Shown here: piece by piece, positions 23,166 to 34,101 of the stretch
Layout of the letters: the number at the start of each line of letters is the position of its first letter
How positions within the stretch are numbered: position 1 is the stretch's first letter
Made by a program: the position numbers and the translations under genes
The notes under the pieces: generated by a model
Told to the model about the DNA's origin: nothing
The model's input: only the letters and a program-made list of their open reading frames with translations
The model's database searches: none
From: Chamaelirium japonicum
Taxonomy: Eukaryota > Streptophyta > Magnoliopsida > Liliales > Melanthiaceae
Reading direction: 5' to 3'
NCBI GenBank assembly: GCA_947650365.1
Contig: OX393551.1
Span: 63,973,644-64,037,643, forward strand
Length of the DNA stretch: 64,000 nucleotides

Positions 23166-24660
23166 GATAATTTTTTTTTAGTACCCTCGAGGTGAGGGGG
23201 TTTTTTATAGACCCCAGCCTGTTTATTAATTAGCACCAAAGGAAAAATTAGAGATGATTACATACTACAAGGACACTACCCGAGAGGTCGGCGGGCATAC
23301 CCACGCTCCACTCGACCACAGAACACCAAATACATCCAACCATCTCATCCATCGAGCAGTATTTGTTGGAGAATACTCTAGCGTTACACTCTCGCCACAC
23401 GTGCCTAACCATGACAAGCACCATAACATCCCACTCATCTTGCTGTCTCCGACGTATATAGCTCCGGCGCCAAGAAGTCCACAAAGCCTATAGTGATGGG
23501 GGTGGTCGCCCTTGTACTCCGGCCGCTACACAAACACGCCTCCACACCTCTCTTGGTAGCGGTCAACGAATCAACAAATGTGCGACAGTCTCCCTTGAGC
23601 ACAAGTTACAACAAGGACAAGATAGATCTACAATGTCGGGGTGCTTACGTCATTGTAGATTGACCTTTGTCAGAATGCGGTTCTTAAGTACTATCCACAT
23701 GAAGAAACGAATCTTCAACGGAACCTTCGCCTTCCACAAACAACTCGCCACTGGGCAAAAAAGCCCCCATTGTTTATAAATCTACAGAACGAGCAAACTG
23801 AGAAGCTGCTCTCTCGATCCCAACGCTAACGTACAAAATCTCTCACACTCGAAACTGAGAAGTGGCCCAAAATCTTATACAATTATAGCAACATCGGCTG
23901 AAGGAGTTGTGGGATCACCCTTCGGATGGACACTCGCCAATACGTAGACCCACCCCGAGTCACACTGGGATTGGACAGAAACGTCAGGAGCCCATGCCAA
24001 GTCAAACAGGTCTGAGAATAGAACATTGAGTGACAGTTTCCCGATCCAACGATCCCGTCAAACGCTAATAACATTGCCATCACCTAGAGAAAAGCGACAC
24101 CCACAATGATAAACGTTAAAGGTTTTCAATACCTCATGCCAAAACAGAGAAACACACCCAGAAATCCTTCCCGGGGACTACAGTGGGGAGGCGCGACAAA
24201 AGTAACGCTCCCGCACAATGGCACTCCAAGAGTCTCCACAGTTAGACTGAAGTTGTCACCACCACTTTCCAAGCATCACCCTGTTGAAATCACGAAGATT
24301 CAAAACACCAAGTCTCCCTTGTTTCCTGGATTTGCATACTACCTTCCAACTTACCAGATTATATCTCCAAAGGAAGTTCCTCTGAATATGATCAATTTGC
24401 TTAACTACCCATGCCAGGAGTTGGTATAACTATAGCTTTGTATCACCCAAGTCCATTGAACCAAATATCGGAACTGGGACTTCAATGTCAAAACTGGTCG
24501 GGAGCACTCCCAATCTAGTTCTACTCATTTGGTGATTTTCGTATACTTGCGTGAAGCGAATATATGTAAGTAGGAAGTGGGACATCAGACCTGGCCACCT
24601 CACTTCCCAAAATATGTAAGTATGATTTCAGCCCAAAAAGTTCCTAAGCCACACTTCAGG
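23166..24660 (-). mobile_element. LINE fragment (post-RT, zf-RVT and C-terminal parts)
   Basis: The minus strand keeps three pieces of a plant LINE ORF2 in order: a post-RT region around 23900-24230, the zf-RVT region (23560-23760, readable as KNRILTKVNLQ and DLSCPCCNLC), and the C-terminal end (23248-23484, with VRHVWRECNARVFSNK). Stops and frame changes separate them, so it is a pseudogene. A T run at 23169-23178 next to GTACCCTCGAGG marks the A-rich 3' tail on the element's strand, and the same tail sequence is seen in the LINE at 21607. The upper boundary is uncertain. Confidence 0.7.
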
Positions 24661-25640
24661 ATTGTCGAGGAAGTATTGAATACGACATCGCAACACCGCA
24701 CATTTCAGTCGAGCCCACCCACTGGAACTCGAATGCGAATGTAGAACAATTCGGGTCACCTCTTTCCAAGGGAGCTAGGAATTGCGATGAACAACCCAAC
24801 ACTATCGATTGTGCGACATTGATTGTGTAGCCTTGTTCAATGACAAAGAGCCATTTTTTTACCCCCATTTCTTTCCAATGGATTTTTTGTGGATTCAACT
24901 TGTCATTTGAGAAGGTATGGAAACAAGAGGCAATACCCGGATGAACTTGCACACCACTTAGCACAGACAACATCGTAGCCGTCTGATGAAGTGTGCAATA
25001 TGAAGTGATTATGATTCACACAACTGGGTGTGATTCATTGTTAGAGAGAGAAAGAGAGATAATACTAATGATTTTTCTAATTAACATCAAATGACCATTA
25101 AATGTAATTGCATGGGTATGTATCATCTTTATAGTAGGTTTTTAAAAGGCCAGATTTATGAGAGTGAGTCGTGTTCACACACGGAAGAAGGATTCTGGCT
25201 CTGCAAAAGTGGTTCACGTGTCACAACACTGGAGAGAGGGCTCCATTTTAGTATTATACTAAACTCTAGTGTTTTGGAGAGAGTGGGGCTTGCCTCACCA
25301 GTTAAGAGATATATACTATAAATGTTAATTGAAACTAACAAGCATCATTTGACCTCTCTTTGTTAATCTTATATCTCAATTTAGACGGATCTCAATGGTG
25401 ATGTTGCTTTTCTAGAAAAAATTACAAGGAAAGGAAAGGGATGCTGCTTTTCTAGAAAAAATTAGAACCATGTTTCAATAATTGATTTGGGATGGTTGGT
25501 ATTTATGGAAGAATTAAAACACTTTAAAATGGTGTCAAATAAAACATATGGATTGGTAACCAGTTTCTTAAATAATATAAGAGAATAGCACAAATTATGT
25601 ACAAGATGCCTACTAGCCACTTCAGAGGTCATCATACTCA
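24661..25640. other. Unassigned intergenic sequence
   Basis: Sequence up to about 24990 may belong to the neighbouring LINE but I cannot name a domain. Around 25400-25470 the words GCTTTTCTAGAAAAAATTA occur twice about 58 bp apart. Otherwise I see nothing. Confidence 0.3.
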
Positions 25641-25708
25641 TACACTTCCATGGGAACCAAACAAGTAAGCAATGGAAGTACTGGAAGTCACACTTCCATC
25701 GCTTCCTG

Positions 25709-25860
25709 GCAACCAAACAACAAGACTGGTGGAAGTCCAGAAAGTTGTAGTTCTGAGCATGCCCAATTCCTAGCAACCAAACAACAAGACTGGTGGAAGT
25801 CCAGAAAGTCGTAGTTCTGAGCATGCCCAATTCCTAGCAATCAAGCATCTGAACTGGGAC
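25709..25860. repeat. 64-bp tandem duplication
   Basis: Two almost identical 64-bp units (25709-25772 and 25773-25836) contain CCAAACAACAAGACTGG, TGGAAGTCCAGAAAG and TCTGAGCATGCCCAATTCC, followed by the start of a third, diverged unit at 25837. The surrounding 25640-25945 keeps repeating AACCAAACA and GGAAGT and may be one MITE, but terminal inverted repeats were not clear. Confidence 0.7.
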
Positions 25861-26104
25861 TTTTGTCTGGAAGTCCCGGTTCATGAAAGTGCTAGTTCTA
25901 AGTTCTTTCACTTCATCAATAGTTCAAGTAACCAAACACGCCCCTATGGTATGTACAACCTTTTAGATATTACGTGATCACATTATCAAATACTTGGGAT
26001 GTGAGAGACACTCAATTGAGGGGATTTTTGTTAGATGGTTCTTAATTTAGGGTAATTATATTATCACCCCAAAATTAAGGGTACACCACGTTTCCCCTTA
26101 CGAC

Positions 26105-26725
26105 ATCCCTTTGTTTTATTTTGACAAGTATACTCTCACCCTACCCCACTACATGCCCATCACCTCAGTGCATACCCCACTTGCCTCACATCCTTCATAC
26201 CCCACCAACATCCTCATCTTCCTCCCCTTCCCCTCCTTCCCCTCCTCCTCCTCATCAGATCCTCCCTCCCCACCCCTCCTCCTTCTCCATCACCGGATCC
26301 GTACGTTGTTGCCTCCCCTTACCCTCCTCCCTCTTCCCTATCACATCATTTCCATCGTCGAAGTTGTCCTCACCTCCCCTTCCCCCGCTTCCTATCTCCT
26401 CTTTCCGTCCATCATCGCCCTCCTTCTCCATCACCATCGTCGTCAAAGGAAGGAGGGTAGACGGTGGTGTCTCAAGCGACAGGGAAGGTGGCGAGGGTGA
26501 AGGAGGCGAGGGGTCGCGACAACGCTCCAACAATGAAAAAGGAGGGAAGATGTCGACAGCTTCGATAGTGAGGAGGAGGGAAAGGGAGCTTGTGGCGACT
26601 CTGACGGTGGGAAAGGAGGAAGAAAAGGAGTATAAAGGATGGGAGGCATGTAGGATATGTAATGGGGGTCTCATGGTGTATGCAGTGGGGCAGGGAGGTA
26701 TATTTGATAAAATAAAAAATGAATT
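26105..26725. mobile_element. Long imperfect inverted repeat (fold-back or MULE-like)
   Basis: The left end (TTTTATTTTGACAAGTATAC, then CCTACCCCACTACATGCC) is the imperfect complement of the right end (CAGTGGGGCAGGGAGGTATA, then TTTGATAAAATAAAAAATG). Between them the left half is CT-rich (26200-26430) and the right half GA-rich (26430-26720), so most of the unit could pair. A 216-residue open frame spans it but is low-complexity and lacks known motifs, so I do not call it a gene. No target duplication was established. Confidence 0.5.
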
Positions 26726-26879
26726 TTTCAGGCTTCCCCACCCCCCTCGCACCAATCATCATAATCTGTAAGTCAAATATGTTTGACTGCTATTCTACTG
26801 TTCTAGATTTTTTTAGTGGACTGTTTTGCCTCTTGCTGTCAACAAACTCAATCTTGAATAAGAATATGAAGAAAATTTC

Positions 26880-27328
26880 CAAATTTGGCATTAAACCAAT
26901 TCATGATGAAGAACTTTATCTTCTTTCTCAAATCCAGTATCAAGAACCCATTCATAAGGGATCATAAGGAAGAAGATGAAACACATTCATGAGAAAAATA
27001 TATTCATGAGAAAGAAGATGAAACCCACTTGCGACGAAAAACCCATTTGGGAGGAAGAAAACGAACACGTTTGGGAGGAAGAATGAGGAAGAAAGTGAAA
27101 CCTATTCGTGGGAAAGGAACCCATTCACAAGAAGAGGTGACACATCCAGGAGGAAGAGATCGATGAAACTCATTCGTGAGGAAAGAAATGAAACCTATTC
27201 GGGATAAATTAACCCAACCGTGAGTAAAAGATGAAACACATTTGTGATGAAGGAACCCATTTGAAAGGAAGAAGACAAAACTCATTCGTGATGAAGGAAC
27301 CCAATATAGAGGAATAAGATAAAACTCA
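26880..27328. repeat. Minisatellite, left part (split by Copia-A)
   Basis: Units of roughly 40-46 bp repeat words like GATGAAACTCATTCGTGA, GGAACCCATTTG and GGAGGAAGAA. ACTCA at 27324-27328 is the left target duplication of Copia-A, and the array resumes after the element at 53740. Confidence 0.65.
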
Positions 27329-27894
27329 TGTGGGTGAAATATCAATTTTGAAAACTGGGTTTTGTTATATTATTTTTTATTACACTTGTACCGAGTTCTT
27401 TGTTTACCCGGTCAACAGATGGAAGTAGTGGGAAAATCTTTTGCCAACCACTACCTAGTTGATCGGGTTTTTTTGCTATGATGGGAGGTTATGGGCTTCT
27501 ATTACAGAGAATACCTTTTGGCTTTAAGTAAAGTAAAAACCCATTGTAACAGTATCAATTGAAAAACTAGTGACGGCTCTTTCTCAAAACCAAAAATCCT
27601 TCTCTCTTCTCCACTTAAGCTTTTGAGTTTTTTCATTTATTGGGCAGCCACTATGAAGTGGTTCTTATTGTGCTTTGATCAGATCGTGCAAAGAGATCAG
27701 TGTGAAGATCTTTGGAGTTCCGTTGTACCTTGGGATCAAGATATCCGATTCACCTACACGAGGGGAGGAATCTTGTTCTTAGGAAAGCTACCAAGCACCT
27801 CGATCCCAAAAAGAGTACATCAAAATTCTATTCATCATTCATCCTATATATCTAACTTGTTTTGCTTGGTTAAATTACTTAATTAGGTCCAACA
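27329..27894 (+). repeat. 5' LTR of Copia-A
   Basis: It starts TGTGGGTGAAATATC and ends GGTCCAACA. It aligns along its length with 53118-53739, sharing AAACCCATTG, CACTTAAGCTTTTGAG and GAGTACATCAAA. Confidence 0.8.
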
Positions 27895-28540
27895 ATCTAA
27901 GAACAATATCTCAATTTTTTAGATCTACCTGATTTTATAAAACATTATGTTAGCATCTACACCATGTAAAAGCTTAATACCTTGCAAATATATAATTCTT
28001 CACATATAGAACACTGATATACATAGATTTTTACATATATTTGCATCCAAAATATTTGCCTATGATTTTTACATTCCTTAAATTAGAAATTTGATATTTA
28101 TATTATGCACCATCATATATATTTTTTAGCATACTAAATTTATACACATTAGCCATTAATCTCTTATTCTTTAATTATATTCAGCTATTCTGCACTGAGC
28201 TAGAATAAACAGCTGACTGTTATTCCAGCTAGAATAAACAGCAAGTTGCGATTCAAGCCTGAATAAATAACTTCCAGCTAGAATAAACAAAAAACTGTTA
28301 TTCCAGCCTGAATAAACAACAATTGTTATTTCAGTCAGAATAACAACTAGAATAAACAACAAATTGTTATTCCATCTAGAATAAACAACAAATAGAACTT
28401 TGATCCTGTAATATATTTTTCACTATTGAATATTGCATGTATCGAATCCTAGATTATATTAGTGCATTTTATTTTAGTACTCACTCCATTATTTACACAT
28501 GAATATTATATTTGATTATAGTAAACTAGATAAACCATTA
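27895..28540 (+). other. Leader of Copia-A, with a hairpin-unit array at 28188-28392
   Basis: AT-rich untranslated leader between LTR and gag. From 28188 to 28392 the words GAATAAACA and TGTTATTC alternate, so each unit of about 35-60 bp is itself a potential hairpin (for example GAATAAACAG, CTGA, CTGTTATTC). Confidence 0.6.
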
Positions 28541-31500
28541 GATGGCCTCCTCTAGTGATCATAAGTCTATGAAGCCAGAGAAGTTTGATGGCTCGATCAT
28601 CTTGCAGAAGATGACAAACTCAAATATATTATTGGTTGACGATATTAGGTCATCTCTCTACCCTAGAAGAACTATTTCCCTTAGATAAAGCCTCAGTTGA
28701 AGGGTTTGGGAGATCAACCCAAATCAATTTAGAAACCTCCACTCCTTCTACCCCTAGTACACCCTATGGAGATAAAACCCCTAAGGATATCGACTACCAT
28801 TGCCTGCACAACCGAATCATTAGTGCCCTCTAAGAAAAACTCTATCACATCTATCTTAAAACAACCAAATTACCAAAGAACTGTGGGATGCCTTAGAGTC
28901 AGAGTACGACATCGATGATATTGGCATTGACCGATTTGCCACCTCCAACGTCCATAGCTTCAAGATGGTAGACAACAAACTCATCCGCGACCAAATTTAT
29001 GAGCTACAATTTATCTCAGAGAGATTAGGATCCAAGGCACTGCTCAAGATGGAATTACAAAGTATCATGCGTAATAGACAAATTGGAACCATCCTGGTAA
29101 GACTTTGCAAACTAGCTTAGGCACACCTAAGGTACGTATCTTGACCCTAAACCAATTCTATAACTTCTTTACGATAAAGGAGAAACATAAGTTGAGTGAG
29201 AAGAAACGTAGTAAGATGAAGACCAAGGTTTATCTTGTTGAACCCAAGAACACATAGAACAACTTTCGACCTTAGTGGAAAATGTTCAAACCCAATAACC
29301 AGGCAAAACCCAACCATCCTAAAATCCAAAACAACCATAACCCTTCCAAACCTTGAGGAGATAAGAAGATATGCTTTGTTTGTGGAAGAGACAATCACTT
29401 GTCTAGGGATTGCTAGTTCAGGAAGACTACCAACAACAAGCCATCAAGAAAAGGACCGAACGCTCCTACACATCAGATTAACATGGTGGAGGGAAATCTT
29501 TTGTCTCCTTAAGGTCAGTGATCTCTACCCCTCTATTAACTTTACTCTACATAACAATAATTGGTTTTTTTTTTAAAGATAATAACAATGATTGGTGGTT
29601 AGACTCTGGAGCTAATATACATGGTTGCTTTGATCACTCCTGGTTTTTCACTTATCGAGTCTTAAGTAGAGAAAGTGTGGCGTTGGAAAATAATTCTATT
29701 ACACAAGTATTAGGGAAAGGATGGATAAATTTGAAGATGACGTCCGGAAGATCCTGACCCTAGCCTACACAAAGTTCTATATGTTCCTGATGTACAGAGA
29801 AATCTAATTAGTGGATCATTGCTAGTCCAAATGGGCTATCGAGTTATAATGGAGTCCAATAAATTTGTAATTACCAAGGGTAATTGGTTTATATGAAAGG
29901 GATTTGTATTTGAAGGTTTGTTCAAAATGAATGGTGTTCCTATGACCAAGAATAATATTTATTCTTCTTTTGTCTTAAATGTTGAATCATGTAATATCAG
30001 ATATGATAAACTGCCATATAAATCTGAGATCCATTAAGAGGATGATGGACTTAGCATCATACCTAAGCCTGCCATAGATTTAATAACAGGTGTGAGATTT
30101 CTATTTAAGCTAAACAACCTAGAAAGTCATTTAAGGCTGTATAAAGAGACTCTGAGATGTTAGAGCTGATTCATAGTGATGTCTGTGACTCAAATCGGGT
30201 ACCCACAAGGGAAGGTAATAGGTATTTTATAACCTTTATAGATGACCACTCCAAATAGTACTACACCTACCCAATAAGAGCAAAGATGAAGCATTCAATA
30301 TGTTTAAAGTGTATAAGAAAGAGCCTGAAAACCAATTAGATAAGAAGATTATGATTCTTAGACTAAATAGATAAGGAAAGTATACCTCAAATGACATGAC
30401 TATATTCTGTCAAAAATATGGATAATACATGAGATTGCAGCCTCATACTTACCTCAGTTTCATAGGGTTACTGGAAGGAAAAACTCAAACACTTATGGAT
30501 ATGGTAACTTAGGGCCTGTTTGGATACGCTCCGATTCTAGGATTCTAGAATTATGGAAGCCCAGAATTCCTAAAAAAACAAAGAGCCTATTTGGATAAAA
30601 TCCGATCCCAAAAAGTGTTTCTGCGGAGAGCCCAAAATGTACTTCTAAGAGCCATTTTTCTGGAGCCCAAAATCAAGGCTCCGGGATCCAGAGCCCTTTT
30701 TTGGGGTTTTGGGATTCCAGGCTTCTAGAATCCCAGAATCAGAATTCTATCCAAACATGGCCTTACATGCTTATAAACTCAGGTGCTCTTGGAAGTCTAT
30801 GGGGGGAGGCTCTCCTTTATGCATGTCATATCCTGAATAGAATATATCTCAAATATAGTGAGAAAATCCCATATAAACTATCGAATGGTAGAATCCCTAA
30901 ACTTCAGTACCTCAAGGTATGGGGCTGCTTAGGTAAGGTAGGAATTTCAAATCCCAAGAAGAGTAAAATGGTCCCAAAACTATTGATATTGTCCTTGTAG
31001 GATATTCCATTAATAAAAATGTTAATAGTTTTTTATGATAAATTCAAATATTAGTGATATATCCATCAACACATTGATAAAGAGTAGAGATGTTATCTAC
31101 TTTGAGATCATCTTTCCTTTTAAGACTCATATTCCCAATGAGATTACAAAACCCTCGTCTGGACCTCCTTCCTCCCAACCTTCATCTAGTTATGAGTTAA
31201 ACCCTGAACCTAGGAGTAAGAGAGCTAGAGTGGAGACATACCTTGGAGAAGGTTTCTTTCACCTTCCTAGTTGAGGATACTTTGACTTCTTATCAGGAAC
31301 CCCTCAGCTCTGCTGACTCTCCTTTTTGGAAAGAAGCTATAAATGATGAGATACAGTCCATTCTTAGCAACAACACACAGATCTTAACCACTTTACCTTA
31401 TCGGAATAAACCTTTAGAATCCAAATGGATCTTAAAGAAGAAACCCAGAGTAGATGATCCATAAACAAATACAAGACTAGACTTGTAGTAAAAGGTTTTA

Positions 31501-32677
31501 CCCAAAAAGAAATTATTGGATTTTTTGACACCTATTCTCTAGTAGCGAGAATTACCTCTATATGAACTTTGTTGACACTGGCATCTATCCATAAGAAGGA
31601 AATATATCAAATGGATGTGAAAACCACCTTCTTAAGTGGAGATATTTAAGAGAAAATCATTATGTGGCAACCAGATGGTTTTATAACTCCAAGCCAAGAG
31701 AATAAGGTTTGTACACTGATAAATGGCCTAAAACAAGCACCCAAATAGCGGCATGAGAAATTTGATTTAGTTATTCTACCTTATGGCTTTTCAATAAATA
31801 AATTTGATAAATATCTATATTATAAAGTCATAGAAAATAAGTTTGTGTTGCTTCCTATATGTAGATGACATCCTGATCTTTGGCTATACTCTAGATGTTG
31901 TTTTTCATATCAGATCTTTTCTTTCTAGAAATTTTGATATGAAGGATTTAGGAAAAGCCAACCTCATCTTAGGGATGACTCGGAATCATACTGTAGGATG
32001 TATATCGTTGTCTCAATCGCATTACATTGTATAACTGATCGAGAAGTTTAGATTTTCAAACTCTAAATCACTTCCACTCCCTATGATTCTCGTTTTTAGC
32101 TTAAGAAGAACCTAGGGAAACCTATTTCTCAAGATAAATGTTCTTAGATTATAAGTTCACTCATCTACTTAGTCAACTGAACCAAACTAGATATAGCCTA
32201 TGCAGTTCCTAAGTTAAGTAGATATACATGTAAATCTAGTACGGAACATTGGACTGCAATATAAATGGTTTTAGGTACCTAAAGGGTGCCTTATCTTATG
32301 GTCTAGTCTATAGAGGCTATCCCACAGTAATAAAAGGGTACAACGATGCTAATTGAATCATACATTCCCATGATATTAAATCCATCAGTGGTTATATCTT
32401 CCTTTTAGGAGGTGTAACTATCATCTAGAGGTTGGTCAAACCAACCATCACTGCTAGGAACACAATGGAAGTTGAGTTTATTGCCTAGATACTACTTGCA
32501 CGAAGGCTGAGTGGATTAAGAACTTATTTGGTGACATCCTCTTGTAGAGAAACATATTACAGCTATATCTATTCATTGTGATCCTAAAGCTGTAATAAAC
32601 TTGTGCAAGCAAAGCACAACAAATGAAAAAAAAAATGAACGGATAAATTAGAGTTAGACATAAATCTGTAAGAGAAC
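28541..32677 (+). pseudogene. gag-pol remains of Copia-A
   Basis: Recognisable in order are a gag start (about 28541, MASSSDHKSMKPEKFDG), gag body (28630-29110), zinc-knuckle and protease region (29370-29760), integrase (30100-30500, resuming 30767-31000 around a MITE), reverse transcriptase (31300-31990, with FLYVDDILIFG near 31850) and RNase H (32300-32677). The gypsy LTR interrupts it at 32678. It is fossil coding sequence with many breaks and cannot make a full polyprotein. Confidence 0.8.
30512..30762. mobile_element. PIF/Harbinger-type (Tourist-like) MITE in Copia-A
   Basis: The ends GGGCCTGTTTGGATACG and the complement of CTATCCAAACATGGCC form inverted repeats, flanked by TTA on both sides (30509-30511, 30763-30765), the target size used by PIF/Harbinger. 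The 251-bp interior repeats AGAATTC, CCAGAATC and GAGCCC words and is partly self-complementary. It sits in the integrase region of Copia-A, whose sequence continues on both sides. Confidence 0.85.
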
Positions 32678-33959
32678 TGTAAGAACCTAAATTTTCTAAT
32701 ATATAAATTGTGAATAAATGACGTGACACTTGTGTGAATATATGTGATTATTTGTTGTGATGGTAAAGTAATGACCTTAATCCTAGTACAAGCTAGAGTA
32801 GGGTACCTATATGAATGTTTTAATATTTATTTATCTTTTTATTAGATATTTTTGGTCTGTCTCCATTTCTGGTTTTGTTTCACGTAAACCCTAGAAATGT
32901 TTTACGATATGTTTATTCGTATCTTCGACACCTTCGCTTTGACGCGTCCCGCGCGCCAACCATATTTTTATATGAGAAGTTATGATATTAGATACTTTTG
33001 GGGTAAATTTCTAGTGTGATCAATTGGATAATCGAAATTCTGTAAAATTATACCAGTTAGTTCGTCTCGTCGATACCTTCCCAACATATATTTTTGGAGA
33101 TTTTTTTGACACAGTTAAAGAGTTGCGTCTCAATGTCCGTTTTCATCATTCCAAAGTATAGGATGACGGAACGGAATTAACGAAATCCGATCAAACCCAA
33201 ACCATTGGTTCCGAACCGTCGAGATCTTTCCAACGGCAGATCTCGAGTAAGGATCATACTTACTGATTGAAAGTTATGATCGATTGTTGTTTACGAGATG
33301 GTACCCTATAATTGTCTTCGTTTGCCAATTACGTGGGTACCTCCATGGTCTAATCGGGCACCGTGGAGCGAATTTTCCCTCGAAGCAGGTATCCCTTGTG
33401 CGCGTGTGTGAATCCGAGCCATATGTATAGCACGCGTGTGCGAGTCCCTATCGTTAATTAATGTCTGCCTTGTATGCAAGTGTGAATCGCACCAGAGTAT
33501 TGTGGGCCGTTGTGCCTGTGTGCAAGTGTGAATCTTATATGTGTGCGAATCATAGCCATTGATCTCATGTTCATGGGATCAAGGAATCAATAAAGGCTGC
33601 CCCCACCGTTTTGATCCCCTGACCTCTTCGAACATTGCCCTAACACCCTACCCTTTGGGCATTTGGCCGGTCCCACCGAGAGAGGAAGAGTGGGAGCAAT
33701 GCAGAGAGAGAGAGAGAGAAAGAGAGAGAGATAGAATTGGAGAGAGTGGGAGATAAATGGAGAGAGAAGAAGGGGACCAGATCCCCCAATGCTACACAAT
33801 CGGACCGTACGGCCAGTACTCCCTCACCCTCTCCTTGAACCCGCGTTGAAAAACCAGTCCCCCACACCCTTCTTCCATGCCCATTAAACGAGAGGAGAGA
33901 AGAGAGAAGAAAGAGATGGAAAGTAGAACAGAGAGAGAGAGGGCTCGGGTGAGGGAATG
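32678..33959 (+). other. First segment of the giant LTR
   Basis: Non-coding. It includes (GA)n at 33700-33735, a block rich in GTGTGCGAATC-like words (33395-33550), and ends at the GAATG duplication of Copia-B (33955-33959). Confidence 0.55.
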
Positions 33960-34088
33960 TGTTAGGAGACGACGGCTAGGGTTTGGAGAGGAACAGAATG
34001 ATTCCATTGAGGGACTCAAGCCCAATATATGTACAGTAAACCCGACCCGACTATACAGTAAACCCGACCCATTACATTTACATTAACA
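33960..34088 (-). repeat. 3' LTR of Copia-B
   Basis: 129 bp, identical to 39047-39175. On the minus strand it directly follows the purine tract at 34089-34100. Confidence 0.93.
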
Positions 34089-34101
34089 CTCCCCCTCAAA
34101 C

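Noticed and set aside
26121-26771. 216-residue proline/serine-rich frame as a gene
   Set aside because: It spans both arms of a long inverted repeat, is low-complexity and has no recognisable domain.
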